Assembly: GCA_036556905.1 (NCBI GenBank)
Contig: DATBIM010000156.1
Coordinates: forward strand, 67,239 to 131,238
Reading direction: 5' to 3'
Source of the DNA: 40CM-4-69-5 sp036556905
Lineage (GTDB): Bacteria > Methylomirabilota > Methylomirabilia > Rokubacteriales > CSP1-6
Length of the DNA stretch: 64,000 bases
Part shown: positions 1 to 7,915 of the stretch, piece by piece
How positions within the stretch are numbered: the first letter of the stretch is position 1
Layout: each line of letters opens with the position of its first letter
Position numbers and translations under genes: made by a program
The notes under the pieces: generated by a model
Seen by the model: the letters and a program-made list of their open reading frames with translations, nothing else
Database searches by the model: none
Told to the model about the DNA's origin: nothing

Positions 1-336
1 CTCAGCCGCTGGCAAGGCCACCCGATGGGCAGGATTCCCGGCGGCGACATTCCTACCCTGGCCGCGCTTCGCGAGCGCTGGGATCCGCTGGAGCGAGAGC
101 AACGCGCCTTCATCGAGCGTTTGACCCCGGCGGACCTCACCCGGGAGATCGCGTACAACAACCTGGACGGCATCGCCTGTCGGGTGCCGCTGTGGCCGCT
201 GCTCCAGCACGTGCCCAATCACGCCACCCACCACCGCAGCGAGCTGGCCACGATGATCACCCTGATCAGCAAGTCGCCGCCCGACACCGGGCTGGTGAGG
301 TACCACCTGGTGAAGACAGGCCAGATTCCCGCCTGA
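1..336 (+). CDS. DinB-like family protein, C-terminal part (cut by window edge)
   Basis: The open frame runs in from base 1 without a start, so only the last 111 codons are present. The visible sequence has helices rich in Leu/Arg/Glu and ends with the segment HVPNHATHHRSELA, which resembles the third metal-ligand region of DinB/YfiT four-helix-bundle proteins (NH-x-THH). Family members are metal-dependent transferases or hydrolases, often acting on low-molecular-weight thiols. The substrate cannot be told from this fragment. A perfect hairpin follows the stop codon at once. The gene converges on rpoD, which lies on the other strand. Confidence 0.7.
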   Translation, partial: LSRWQGHPMGRIPGGDIPTLAALRERWDPLEREQRAFIERLTPADLTREIAYNNLDGIACRVPLWPLLQHVPNHATHHRSELATMITLISKSPPDTGLVRYHLVKTGQIPA

Positions 337-342
337 AGAGGG

Positions 343-365
343 GCGTCCCGGCTTTGCCGGGACGC
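343..365. terminator. Perfect 10-bp hairpin after the DinB-like gene
   Basis: GCGTCCCGGC, loop TTT, GCCGGGACGC. The stem is perfect and starts seven bases after the stop. No T-tract follows on either strand, so it is a terminator-like or mRNA-end hairpin that could act for both converging genes rather than a canonical intrinsic terminator. Confidence 0.55.
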
Positions 366-384
366 GCCGAACGTTGGGGGGACT

Positions 385-407
385 TGGGGGCCATCTCGGG
401 GCCCCCA
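385..407 (-). terminator. Hairpin downstream of rpoD
   Basis: TGGGGGCC, a 7-nt loop, GGCCCCCA: a perfect 8-bp stem seven bases after the rpoD stop on the - strand. There is no U-run, which is usual for GC-rich genomes, so its strength as a terminator is uncertain. Confidence 0.5.
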
Positions 408-413
408 TGTCAA

Positions 414-1922
414 TCAGTTCTCGACGAACGCCTGGAGGTTGCGCCCGCGCAGGGGGTGGCGGAGCTTGCGCAGCGCCTTGGCCTCGATCTGACGGATGCG
501 CTCCCGGGTGACCGCAAAGCGCTTGCCGACCTCCTCGAGGGTATGCTCGCCCTCCTCGCCGATTCCGAACCGCAGGCGGAGGATCTCCTTCTCCTTGGGC
601 GAGAGGGTGGCCAGCGCCCGCTCGACCTGGGTGGTGAGATCCTGGCTCAGGAGCGTGTCGTTGGGCGAGCCAGCCGACTTGTCCTCGAGGAAGTCGCCCA
701 GCTCCGAATCCTCGCCGATGGGTGTCTCCAGCGAGAGCGGCTTGCGCGACGACTCGAGAATGAGGCGCACCTTCTTGGCCGGCACGCCGGTCCGCTGGGC
801 GAGCTCCTCGGGTGTGGCCTCGCGCCCCAGCTCGTTGATCATCGTCCGGCTGACCCGGGAGATCCGGTTGAGCGTCTCCACCATGTGGACGGGAATCCGG
901 ATCGTGCGCGAATGATCCGCGATGGCGCGCGTGATGGCCTGCCGGATCCACCAGGTGGCATAGGTCGAGAACTTGAAGCCGCGCCGGTACTGGAACCGGT
1001 CCACGGCCTTCATGAGGCCGATGTTGCCTTCCTGGATGAGGTCGAGCAGGGATAGATCGCTCCCCAGGTAGCGCTTGGCTACCGAGACGACCAACCTCAG
1101 ATTCGCCTCCATGAGCTCCTTCTTGGCCTGCCGCACCTCGCGATCGCGCCGCACGATCTCGGCCAGCACGGCCTGCAGCTTGCGCCGCGGCAGCCCCACC
1201 TCTCGCTCGAGCTGGCGCAGCTCCCGCGTGGCCGTCGTCGCCACCGGGCCCCGGCGCCGGGCGAGCCCGCCGAGCCTCTCGATGCGCTGGCACTGCTGCT
1301 GCACCCGGGCCACCAGCCCGTCGATCAGGGCCGGCTTGAGCGGCAGGTCGGCGACTACCTTCTGGATCGCCTCCTGATTGGCGGCGATCCACTTCACGTA
1401 ATTCTGCCGGGTCGCGGCGCTGCGCCGGCGGTCGCGTAGCGACTCCTCAAGCCGGGCGATCTCCCGCTCCAGGCGCCGGATGCGGCCGAAGGCGTTGAGC
1501 ACGCGCTTGATCTCCGGCACGTCCACCTCGCCCCCCTCGGGGAGGACGATGACGTCTTCGAAGGCGGCGTGGTCCTGGCGGAGACGGTCTCCCACGGCCA
1601 GCAGCTCCCGGAGCGCGAGGGGGATGGCGGCCAGGGCCCGGCGGAGCGCAATCTGCCCCACCTCGATCCTCCGGCCGATCTCCACTTCCTGCCGCGCGGT
1701 GAGCAGGGCGACCTTGCCGATCTCCTTGAGGTAGAGACGGACCGGGTCCTCTCCCCGGGCCGGCGAGGGCGCGAGCGCCTCATCCAGTCGCGGCGTGGCC
1801 TCTTCGGCCTCTTCTTCGATCCGGCGCGGGTGCTCAACAGGCTCTTCAGGAATCAACGCCGTGGGCGCCACCGCGGTGGTGCCGAGTAACGTCTCGGTCT
1901 CGGGCTCTCTGAATGTCATCAT
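414..1922 (-). CDS. rpoD: Primary RNA polymerase sigma factor (sigma-70/RpoD)
   Basis: 502-aa housekeeping sigma factor that directs RNA polymerase to -35/-10 promoters. Region 1.2 is near residues 58-90 (DPVRLYLKEIG). A charged non-conserved segment lies at about 100-255. Region 2 contains DLIQEGNIGLMKAVDRF and the -10-melting motif FSTYATWWIRQAITRAI. Region 3 follows, and region 4.2 ends with TRERIRQIEAKALRKLRHP, the -35-binding helix-turn-helix. Only about 57 residues precede region 1.2, so a full acidic region 1.1 is absent or very short. Two adjacent ATG codons are possible starts; the first is used here, with a weak GGTGA upstream. The gene is monocistronic and divergent from the malic enzyme gene. 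Confidence 0.97.
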   Translation of the reverse strand: MMTFREPETETLLGTTAVAPTALIPEEPVEHPRRIEEEAEEATPRLDEALAPSPARGEDPVRLYLKEIGKVALLTARQEVEIGRRIEVGQIALRRALAAIPLALRELLAVGDRLRQDHAAFEDVIVLPEGGEVDVPEIKRVLNAFGRIRRLEREIARLEESLRDRRRSAATRQNYVKWIAANQEAIQKVVADLPLKPALIDGLVARVQQQCQRIERLGGLARRRGPVATTATRELRQLEREVGLPRRKLQAVLAEIVRRDREVRQAKKELMEANLRLVVSVAKRYLGSDLSLLDLIQEGNIGLMKAVDRFQYRRGFKFSTYATWWIRQAITRAIADHSRTIRIPVHMVETLNRISRVSRTMINELGREATPEELAQRTGVPAKKVRLILESSRKPLSLETPIGEDSELGDFLEDKSAGSPNDTLLSQDLTTQVERALATLSPKEKEILRLRFGIGEEGEHTLEEVGKRFAVTRERIRQIEAKALRKLRHPLRGRNLQAFVEN

Positions 1923-2238
1923 GTCACCGGTATCTCGCTAAGTTAGATGCAGCCGGGGTACGGATCGTTTCATGGAAAAGATCAAGAACCGAGCCAGGAC
2001 CCCCCACGCATCCAACTTCCCGAATTCTGACGCGTCACTTCGACAATCCAGTTGATAGACTGGGTAAGGACGTTCACATATTCAGCGCTACGTTGCTCTC
2101 TGCTATGATGGGCCGCCCGGGAGGCCTTGAACGACGCGACCAGAGTCTGGATCTTTCTTACAAACTGCGGCCATTTCGAAGTGAGAATAAAACCCCGATG
2201 ACCCCGCCTGGAGTTCCCCGAAACATGCGGAGCCCCTG
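1923..2238. other. Divergent intergenic region between rpoD and the malic enzyme gene
   Basis: This 316-bp gap is clearly more AT-rich than the flanking genes and must hold the promoters of both divergent genes. On the + strand a TATGAT hexamer at 2104-2109 is a good -10 candidate, but the sequence 17 bp upstream (TTCAGC, 2081-2086) is a poor -35. GGAG at 2229-2232 is the ribosome-binding site of the downstream gene. No ORF with convincing coding character and no strong hairpin was seen. The assignment of -10 elements is tentative. Confidence 0.5.
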
Positions 2239-3672
2239 ATGGTCGCTGCCCCTAGCGCCAGCTACAGCATCACGGTCCGCCTGGAGATCAAGAACCGGCC
2301 TGGCATGCTGGGTCGGGTGGCCTCGGCCATCGGCGGGGCCGGCGGGGACATCGGGGCGGTCGACCTCGTCGAGTCGCAACGCGACCGCGTGGTTCGTGAC
2401 ATCACCATTAAGGCCAGGGATAGCCACCACGGCCAGCAGCTGGTCAACCGTCTCAAGCACGTGGCCGGGGTGCGGATCGTCAACATATCCGACCGCACCT
2501 TCCTGATGCACCTCGGAGGCAAGATCGAGGTCCGTAACAAAGTGCCGATCCGGAACCGCGACGACCTCTCCATGGCCTATACCCCGGGCGTGGCCCGGGT
2601 CTGTCTGGCCATCCGTGACGATCGTGAGCGGGCCTTCGCGCTGACGATCAAGCAGAACACCGTGGCCGTCGTTACGGACGGCACCGCCGTCCTGGGGCTG
2701 GGCGACATCGGCCCCGAGGCCGCCATGCCGGTCATGGAAGGCAAGGCCATGCTGTTCAAGGAGTTCGCCGACGTCGACGCCTTCCCGATCTGCCTGGCCA
2801 CCAAGGACGTGGACAAGATCGTGGAGACGGTGAAGCTCATTGCTCCCGGCTTCGGGGGCATCAACCTGGAGGATATCTCCGCCCCCCGTTGCTTCGACGT
2901 CGAGGAGCGCCTGCGCAAGGACCTGGACATCCCGGTCTTCCACGACGATCAACACGGCACGGCGGTGGTCGTGCTGGCCGCCCTCCTCAATGCGCTCAAG
3001 ATCGTCGGCAAGGAGCTCCGGAAGCTACGGGTGGTGGTGGCGGGAGTGGGGGCCGCGGGCACCGCCACCATCAAGATCCTCTTGTCCAGCGGGGTCCGCG
3101 ATATCACCGGGGTGGACGAGCACGGCACCATCTTCCCGGGCCGCCCGGTGGGGATGGACTTCATGAAGCGGTGGGTCGCTTCGGTGACCAATCCGAGGCG
3201 GATCCAGGGACGGCTGGGGGACGCCCTGCAGCGCGCCGACGTCTTCATCGGCCTCAGCGTGCCGGGGATCCTCTCGGTACGGGACATCAAGCGGATGGCT
3301 CGCAACCCGGTGGTCTTCGCCATGGCCAATCCGGTCCCCGAGGTCCAGCCCGAGGAGGCCGAGCGGCACGTGGCGGTGATGGCGACCGGCCGCTCCGATT
3401 ACCCCAATCAGATCAACAACGTGCTCTGCTTCCCGGGGTTCTTTCGGGGCCTGCTCGATTCCCGGGCGCGGACCGTGAACGACGAGATGAAGATCGCGGC
3501 GGCCCGTGCCGTGGCCGCATGCGTGAGCCGGAGCGAGCTGAGTCGGGAGTACATCATTCCCAGCGTGTTCAACAAGAACGTGGCGCCGGCGGTGGCCGAG
3601 GGCGTGGCCCGGGCCTCGTGGGAAACGGGCGCGGCCCGGCGTCGCCGCCGCGACACGCGTCGGGCTCCATGA
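2239..3672 (+). CDS. NAD(P)-dependent malic enzyme with N-terminal ACT domain
   Basis: 477-aa oxidative decarboxylase converting malate to pyruvate and CO2. An ACT domain fills about residues 10-85 (RPGMLGRVASAIG, typical of amino-acid-binding regulatory domains). The malic enzyme core follows: YTPGVA at 114-119, the catalytic Lys169 (MEGKAMLFK), metal ligands Glu211/Asp212 and Asp236-Asp237 (FHDDQHGTA), then the Rossmann domain with GVGAAG at 269-274. ATG at 2239 has GGAG six bases upstream. The ACT domain suggests allosteric control by a small ligand. Cofactor preference cannot be read safely. It overlaps the aminotransferase by ATGA, so the two are translationally coupled and probably share a role at pyruvate and amino-acid metabolism. 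Confidence 0.93.
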   Translation: MVAAPSASYSITVRLEIKNRPGMLGRVASAIGGAGGDIGAVDLVESQRDRVVRDITIKARDSHHGQQLVNRLKHVAGVRIVNISDRTFLMHLGGKIEVRNKVPIRNRDDLSMAYTPGVARVCLAIRDDRERAFALTIKQNTVAVVTDGTAVLGLGDIGPEAAMPVMEGKAMLFKEFADVDAFPICLATKDVDKIVETVKLIAPGFGGINLEDISAPRCFDVEERLRKDLDIPVFHDDQHGTAVVVLAALLNALKIVGKELRKLRVVVAGVGAAGTATIKILLSSGVRDITGVDEHGTIFPGRPVGMDFMKRWVASVTNPRRIQGRLGDALQRADVFIGLSVPGILSVRDIKRMARNPVVFAMANPVPEVQPEEAERHVAVMATGRSDYPNQINNVLCFPGFFRGLLDSRARTVNDEMKIAAARAVAACVSRSELSREYIIPSVFNKNVAPAVAEGVARASWETGAARRRRRDTRRAP

Positions 3673-4832
3673 CGGCGCCGCAGGCCCGGCGGGCCGCCAC
3701 CGTCGAGCCCTTCCTCGCCGTGGAGGTGTTCGAGCGGGCCCAGGCCCTGGAGCGGGCGGGGATCGACGTTGTCCACCTGGAGTTCGGCGAGCCCGATTTC
3801 GATACGCCTCCGGCCATCGTGGAGGCGGCCACCCGGGCGATCAAGGACGGCCGGACGCGCTACACGGCGAGCCTGGGCATCCTCCCCCTGCGCGAGGCCA
3901 TTGCCGAGCACTACGCGTCGACGTACGGCGTCGAGGTCTCCCCCGAGCAGATCCTCGTCACGCCGGGCACCTCGCCGGCCATGCTGCTCCTGTTCGGCCA
4001 CCTCCTCGACGCCGGCGACGAGGTCGTGCTCTCCGACCCCTACTACGCCTGTTACCCCAACTTCATCCGTTATGCCGAAGGCCAGCCCGTCTACGTCGGC
4101 GTCAGGGAGGAGGACGGCTTTCAGTATCGGGCCGAGGCCATTCGCGACCGCCTGGGGGCGCGCACCCGGGCCATCGTCATCAACTCCCCGGCCAACCCCA
4201 CGGGCACGGTGCTGCTTCCGGAGCACATCGCGGCGATCGCGGACCTGGCCCGGGAGCGCCAGCTCTTCGTGGTGTCCGACGAGATCTACCACGGCCTGTC
4301 CTATGCCGGCCGCGACCGCTCGATCCTCGAATTCACCGACCGGGCCTTTGTGCTCAACGGCTTCTCCAAGGCCTTCGCCATGACCGGCTGGAGACTCGGA
4401 TACCTCATCGGCCCGCGCGAGCACATCCGTCGCCTGCAGACGCTCTTTGGCAACTTCTTCATCTCCACGTGCGAGTTCGTGCAGTGGGCCGGGGTCGCGG
4501 CGCTGCGGGAAGCGGGGGAGGAGGCGCGGCGCTTCCGGGGGATCTTCGACAGGCGCCGGCAGGTCATGGTGGCGGGGCTGAGGGCGATCGGGCTGGGGGT
4601 GGCTCGCGAGCCGACCGGGGCCTTCTACGTGCTGGCCAACGCCCGGCGGTACACGGGTGACTCTACTCGCTTCGTCTACGAAATCCTGGAGCACTGCCAC
4701 GTCGCGGTGACCCCGGGGGCGGCCTTCGGCGCCAACGCCGAAGGCTATCTCCGCTTCTCCTACGCCGCGGCCCTCGATCGCATCGAGGAGGGTCTGCGCC
4801 GGCTGGGCCCGTTCCTCGCCGCTCGCGGCTGA
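3669..4832 (+). CDS. Class I/II PLP-dependent aminotransferase
   Basis: 387-aa fold-type I aminotransferase of the AspC/AlaT-like group. The start ATG overlaps the stop of the malic enzyme (ATGA). Visible landmarks are the phosphate/ring contacts LEFGEPDFDTPP (37-48), Asn176 in SPANPTGT, Asp204 and Tyr207 in SDEIYHGL, the Schiff-base Lys234 in NGFSKAFAMTGWRLGY, and Arg242. These fit full activity. The donor could be alanine, aspartate or an aromatic amino acid; coupling to a malic enzyme that makes pyruvate makes alanine attractive, but that is inference. Confidence 0.92.
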   Translation: MTAPQARRAATVEPFLAVEVFERAQALERAGIDVVHLEFGEPDFDTPPAIVEAATRAIKDGRTRYTASLGILPLREAIAEHYASTYGVEVSPEQILVTPGTSPAMLLLFGHLLDAGDEVVLSDPYYACYPNFIRYAEGQPVYVGVREEDGFQYRAEAIRDRLGARTRAIVINSPANPTGTVLLPEHIAAIADLARERQLFVVSDEIYHGLSYAGRDRSILEFTDRAFVLNGFSKAFAMTGWRLGYLIGPREHIRRLQTLFGNFFISTCEFVQWAGVAALREAGEEARRFRGIFDRRRQVMVAGLRAIGLGVAREPTGAFYVLANARRYTGDSTRFVYEILEHCHVAVTPGAAFGANAEGYLRFSYAAALDRIEEGLRRLGPFLAARG

Positions 4833-4833
4833 G

Positions 4834-5250
4834 ATGGACGACTGTCCCGCCTGCCGCGGGCGCTGGCCCCGAGCCGACCATCGCGTCGCCGACCTCGGGG
4901 GCTCGGTCGCCTACCTGAACGAGGATCAGTTCTTCCCGGGGTGGACGGTGCTGGTGCTCAAGCGTCACGCCACCGAGCTCTACCAGCTCGGCCGCGAAGA
5001 GCGGGCCGGGCTCATGGAGGAGGTGAGCGACGTCGCCCGGGCCCTGGCCACGGCCTTCGACGCCGTCAAGGTCAATTACGAGTTGCTCGGCAATCAAATC
5101 GCCCACATCCACTGGCACATCGTGCCGCGATTGGCCGGCGACCCGGCACCCCGGTCCCCGGCCTGGCTCGTGCAGCACGTCCCGCAGCCACTCGGCGCGG
5201 CCCAGCTCAGCGATCGTCTGACCCGCCTGCGCGCGCATCTGGGCCGCTGA
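4834..5250 (+). CDS. HIT-family nucleotide hydrolase/transferase
   Basis: 138-aa histidine-triad protein. The signature HIHWHIVPR at 91-99 supplies the catalytic histidine (His95) and the H-x-H-x-H triad that hydrolyses or transfers from nucleotide alpha-phosphates. A CPAC pair at residues 4-7 may be half of the zinc site seen in many HIT proteins. The ATG lies one base after the aminotransferase stop. Substrate (AMP-lysine, AMP-NH2, Ap4A and others) is unknown. Length and motif fit small bacterial HIT proteins. Confidence 0.9.
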   Translation: MDDCPACRGRWPRADHRVADLGGSVAYLNEDQFFPGWTVLVLKRHATELYQLGREERAGLMEEVSDVARALATAFDAVKVNYELLGNQIAHIHWHIVPRLAGDPAPRSPAWLVQHVPQPLGAAQLSDRLTRLRAHLGR

Positions 5251-5252
5251 CG

Positions 5253-5909
5253 ATGGCGCGGGAAGCGCTTCCGGCCAAGAAGGCGCGGGCCCGGCGAATC
5301 ATCACGGCGCTGGAACGGGCCTACCCGGACGCCAGGATCGCGTTGGACTTCACCACGCCGCTGGAGCTGCTGGTGGCGACGATCCTGTCCGCGCAGTGCA
5401 CGGACGAGCGCGTCAACATGGTCACCCCCTCGCTCTTCCAGCGCTACCCCACTGCCGAGGACTACGCGCGCGCCAACCCCGCGACCCTGGAGCGCGAGAT
5501 CCGCTCGACCGGATTCTTCCGCGCCAAGACGCGCGCCATCATCGCCATGGGCCGGGCGCTGGTGGACCGGCACGGCGGGCAGGTCCCCCGCGAGCGCGCG
5601 CTGCTCACCGCGTTGCCGGGCGTCGGTCTCAAGACTGCCAACGTGGTGCTGGGGAACGCCTTCGGCCAGCCCGCCATCGCGGTGGACACGCACGTGTTCC
5701 GCGTCTCCCAGCGCCTGGGACTGGCGCGTGCGAACGATCCCGACGAGGTCCACGACCAGTTGACCCTGGCCCTCCCCCGGGCGAAGTGGACGCGGACCTG
5801 CCACCTGCTGCAGGCTCACGGACGCCGCACCTGCGCGGCCCGCAAGCCGCTCTGCCCGGCGTGCCCCGTGCGCAAACAGTGTCCCTGGCCCGACAAGACC
5901 AGGGAGTGA
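5253..5909 (+). CDS. nth: Endonuclease III (DNA glycosylase/AP lyase)
   Basis: 218-aa base-excision-repair enzyme that removes oxidised pyrimidines and nicks the abasic site. The helix-hairpin-helix LPGVGLKTAN carries the Schiff-base Lys127, and Asp145 lies in AIAVDTHV. A C-terminal [4Fe-4S] motif C-x6-C-x2-C-x5-C uses Cys194, Cys201, Cys204 and Cys210. The start was set at ATG 5253, two bases after the HIT stop, because the conserved N-terminus begins there; the frame stays open further upstream only inside the HIT gene. Confidence 0.96.
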   Translation: MAREALPAKKARARRIITALERAYPDARIALDFTTPLELLVATILSAQCTDERVNMVTPSLFQRYPTAEDYARANPATLEREIRSTGFFRAKTRAIIAMGRALVDRHGGQVPRERALLTALPGVGLKTANVVLGNAFGQPAIAVDTHVFRVSQRLGLARANDPDEVHDQLTLALPRAKWTRTCHLLQAHGRRTCAARKPLCPACPVRKQCPWPDKTRE

Positions 5910-5933
5910 CGGCGATGAGGCCTGGTCAGTTCG

Positions 5934-5962
5934 TTGACAGGCAGAGCATTTTCCCGTAGAGT
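5934..5962 (+). promoter_or_regulatory. Sigma-70 promoter of rplM-rpsI
   Basis: A perfect -35 box TTGACA (5934-5939), a 17-bp spacer and -10 TAGAGT (5957-5962, 4 of 6 matches). Transcription would start near 5969, giving a leader of about 67 nt before rplM. A small hairpin CGCGA-GCCG-TCGCG lies in this leader at 5999-6012. This is one of the best promoters in the window. Confidence 0.75.
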
Positions 5963-6035
5963 ATGGCGTTGCAATTTGGCAGATCTCAGGCCCACTTACG
6001 CGAGCCGTCGCGAGAGTGAATCGTACGAGGAGAGG

Positions 6036-6452
6036 ATGAGCGAGATCGAGCGGAAGTGGTTCGTCGTCGACGCCGCCGACCAGGTGCTGGGGCGCCTGGC
6101 GACCCGGGTGGCGACGATCCTCCGGGGCAAGCACAAGCCGACCTTCACCCCCCACCTGGATGTCGGCGATCACGTGATCGTCGTGAATGCCGAGAAGATC
6201 CACCTCACCGGACGCAAGCTGCGCGACAAGATGTACCGCTGGCACACCGGCTACATCGGCGCGCTCCGCGAGGTGAGCGCCGAGACGATGCTGCGGACTC
6301 ACCCGGAGCGGGTGATCGAGTGGGCCGTGCAGGGGATGCTGCCCAAGAACCGGCTGGGGCGCGCCATGGCCAAGAAGCTGAAGGTGTACCGGGGCGCCGC
6401 GCATCCCCACGAGGCCCAGCGGCCCGAGCCGCTGACCGCGGGGCCGCGATAA
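6036..6452 (+). CDS. rplM: Ribosomal protein L13 (uL13)
   Basis: 138-aa large-subunit protein that binds 23S rRNA early in assembly. The sequence shows the usual KWFVVDAADQVLGRLAT start, the HVIVVNAEKIHLTGRK core and GMLPKNRLGRAMAKKLKVY near the C-terminus. The start was placed at ATG 6036 behind the purine-rich ACGAGGAGAGG. The upstream TTG at 5934 would lie in the promoter and gives an unrelated N-terminus. The stop overlaps the rpsI start (TAATG). Confidence 0.98.
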   Translation: MSEIERKWFVVDAADQVLGRLATRVATILRGKHKPTFTPHLDVGDHVIVVNAEKIHLTGRKLRDKMYRWHTGYIGALREVSAETMLRTHPERVIEWAVQGMLPKNRLGRAMAKKLKVYRGAAHPHEAQRPEPLTAGPR

Positions 6453-6850
6453 TGGCCGCGGTCGTCGAGCGCTTCTACGGTACCGGGCGCCGCAAGACGT
6501 CGGTGGCCCGCGTGTGGATCCGGCCGGGCTCCGGGCGTGTCGTGATCAACCGGCGCGCGTTCGAGGACTACTTCCCCCGCGAGACGTTGCGGATGATCAT
6601 CGCCCAGCCGTTTCAAGTCAGCAACACGGCGGGGCAGTTCGACATGCTGGCCACCGTGATGGGTGGGGGACCCACCGGTCAGGCCGGCGCGCTCCGGCAC
6701 GGTCTGGCCCGCGCGCTGGTCCGCTTCGACGAGAACCTGCGACAGGTGCTCAAGAAGGCGGGGCTCCTTACCCGCGACCCGCGGATGCGCGAGCGCAAGA
6801 AGTACGGGCAGCCGGGCGCCCGGCAGAAGTTCCAGTACTCCAAGCGGTAA
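6452..6850 (+). CDS. rpsI: Ribosomal protein S9 (uS9)
   Basis: 132-aa small-subunit protein whose C-terminal tail reaches the P-site tRNA. It shows the family start YGTGRRKTSVARVWI, the central GGGPTGQAGALRHGLARAL and the invariant end PGARQKFQYSKR with terminal Lys-Arg. ATG 6452 shares one base with the rplM stop, so the pair is translationally coupled, as in most bacteria. Confidence 0.98.
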   Translation: MAAVVERFYGTGRRKTSVARVWIRPGSGRVVINRRAFEDYFPRETLRMIIAQPFQVSNTAGQFDMLATVMGGGPTGQAGALRHGLARALVRFDENLRQVLKKAGLLTRDPRMRERKKYGQPGARQKFQYSKR

Positions 6851-6856
6851 GGGGCG

Positions 6857-7915
6857 GTGGCTGCGACGCTTCGCGTGGCCGTCGCCGGCGCCAGCGGTTA
6901 CATGGGCGCCGAGCTCCTGCGACTGCTCCTGCGCCATCCGCACCTCGAGCTGAGCGGGGTCACGTCCGACCGGCTGTCGGGTGAGCCCTTGGCCCGGGCC
7001 TTCCCACACCTGCGGGGACTCACGGACCTGCGCTTCCACGAGCTCGACGCTGAGTGGCTGGCCGGCGTGGCCGACGTCGTGGTACTGGCCCTGCCGCACA
7101 TGGAGTCCCAGAAGGTCGTGCCGGTGCTGCGTCGGCACCGGGTACGGGCCATCGACCTCTCGGCCGACTATCGGCTGCGCGAGGCCACCGATTACACGGT
7201 CTGGTACAAGGCTCCCCATATCGACCCCCAGGGGCTGGCCGAGGCTGTGTATGGTCTGCCCGAGCTCTACCGCAAGGCCATCGTGGGCGCGTCACTGGTG
7301 GCGGTGCCGGGATGCTATCCGGCCGGGGCGATCCTGGCGCTGGCGCCCGTGCTGAGGACCGGTCTGGCCCGGGTGGACGGGATCGTGATCGATGGCAAGT
7401 CGGGGGTGAGCGGCGCCGGCGCCCAGGGACGCAAGGTCGACCCCATGTATCTGTACACGGAGGCCAACGAGAACGTCCAGGCCTACGGCGTTGCCACCCA
7501 CCGGCATACGCCGGAGATCGAGCAGGAGCTCTCGGTCCTGGCCGGGGCGCCCGTTCGCGTCACGTTCACGCCGCATCTCCTGCCGCTCAATCGCGGTCTG
7601 TACACGACGGCCGTGGTGACGCTGGGCGCGGCCACCACCACGGCCGAGCTGCTCGCCGTCTATCGGGACTTCTACGCCGGTGAACCGTTCGTCCGGGTGC
7701 TGGAGGAAGGGGAACGGCCGACGACCCGGGCCGTGCTGGGCTCGAACTTCTGTGACGTGGCCGTCGTCGCTGATCCACGCACCGGGAGGGCCATCTGCCT
7801 GTCCGCGCTCGACAACCTCGGCAAGGGCGGGGCCGCCAATGGCGTGCAGAACCTGAACCTCCTGGCCGGCTGGAGCGAGCGAGCGGGCCTCGAAGCACCG
7901 CCGGTGTACCCGTAG
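6857..7915 (+). CDS. argC: N-acetyl-gamma-glutamyl-phosphate reductase
   Basis: 352-aa NADPH enzyme of arginine synthesis that reduces N-acetylglutamyl phosphate to the semialdehyde. The Rossmann motif GASGYMGAEL is at residues 11-20, the catalytic Cys153 in VAVPGCYPAG, and the proton-shuttling His217 region in ATHRHTPEIEQEL. The GTG start at 6857 is six bases past rpsI and is preceded by GGGGCGG. It is part of the rplM-rpsI-argC-argJ transcription unit. Translation runs straight into argJ (TAGTG overlap). Confidence 0.96.
   Translation: MAATLRVAVAGASGYMGAELLRLLLRHPHLELSGVTSDRLSGEPLARAFPHLRGLTDLRFHELDAEWLAGVADVVVLALPHMESQKVVPVLRRHRVRAIDLSADYRLREATDYTVWYKAPHIDPQGLAEAVYGLPELYRKAIVGASLVAVPGCYPAGAILALAPVLRTGLARVDGIVIDGKSGVSGAGAQGRKVDPMYLYTEANENVQAYGVATHRHTPEIEQELSVLAGAPVRVTFTPHLLPLNRGLYTTAVVTLGAATTTAELLAVYRDFYAGEPFVRVLEEGERPTTRAVLGSNFCDVAVVADPRTGRAICLSALDNLGKGGAANGVQNLNLLAGWSERAGLEAPPVYP

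Noticed and set aside
5934..6035. N-terminal extension of L13 from an upstream TTG
   Set aside because: It would start in the -35 box of the promoter and adds 34 residues absent from L13 proteins.
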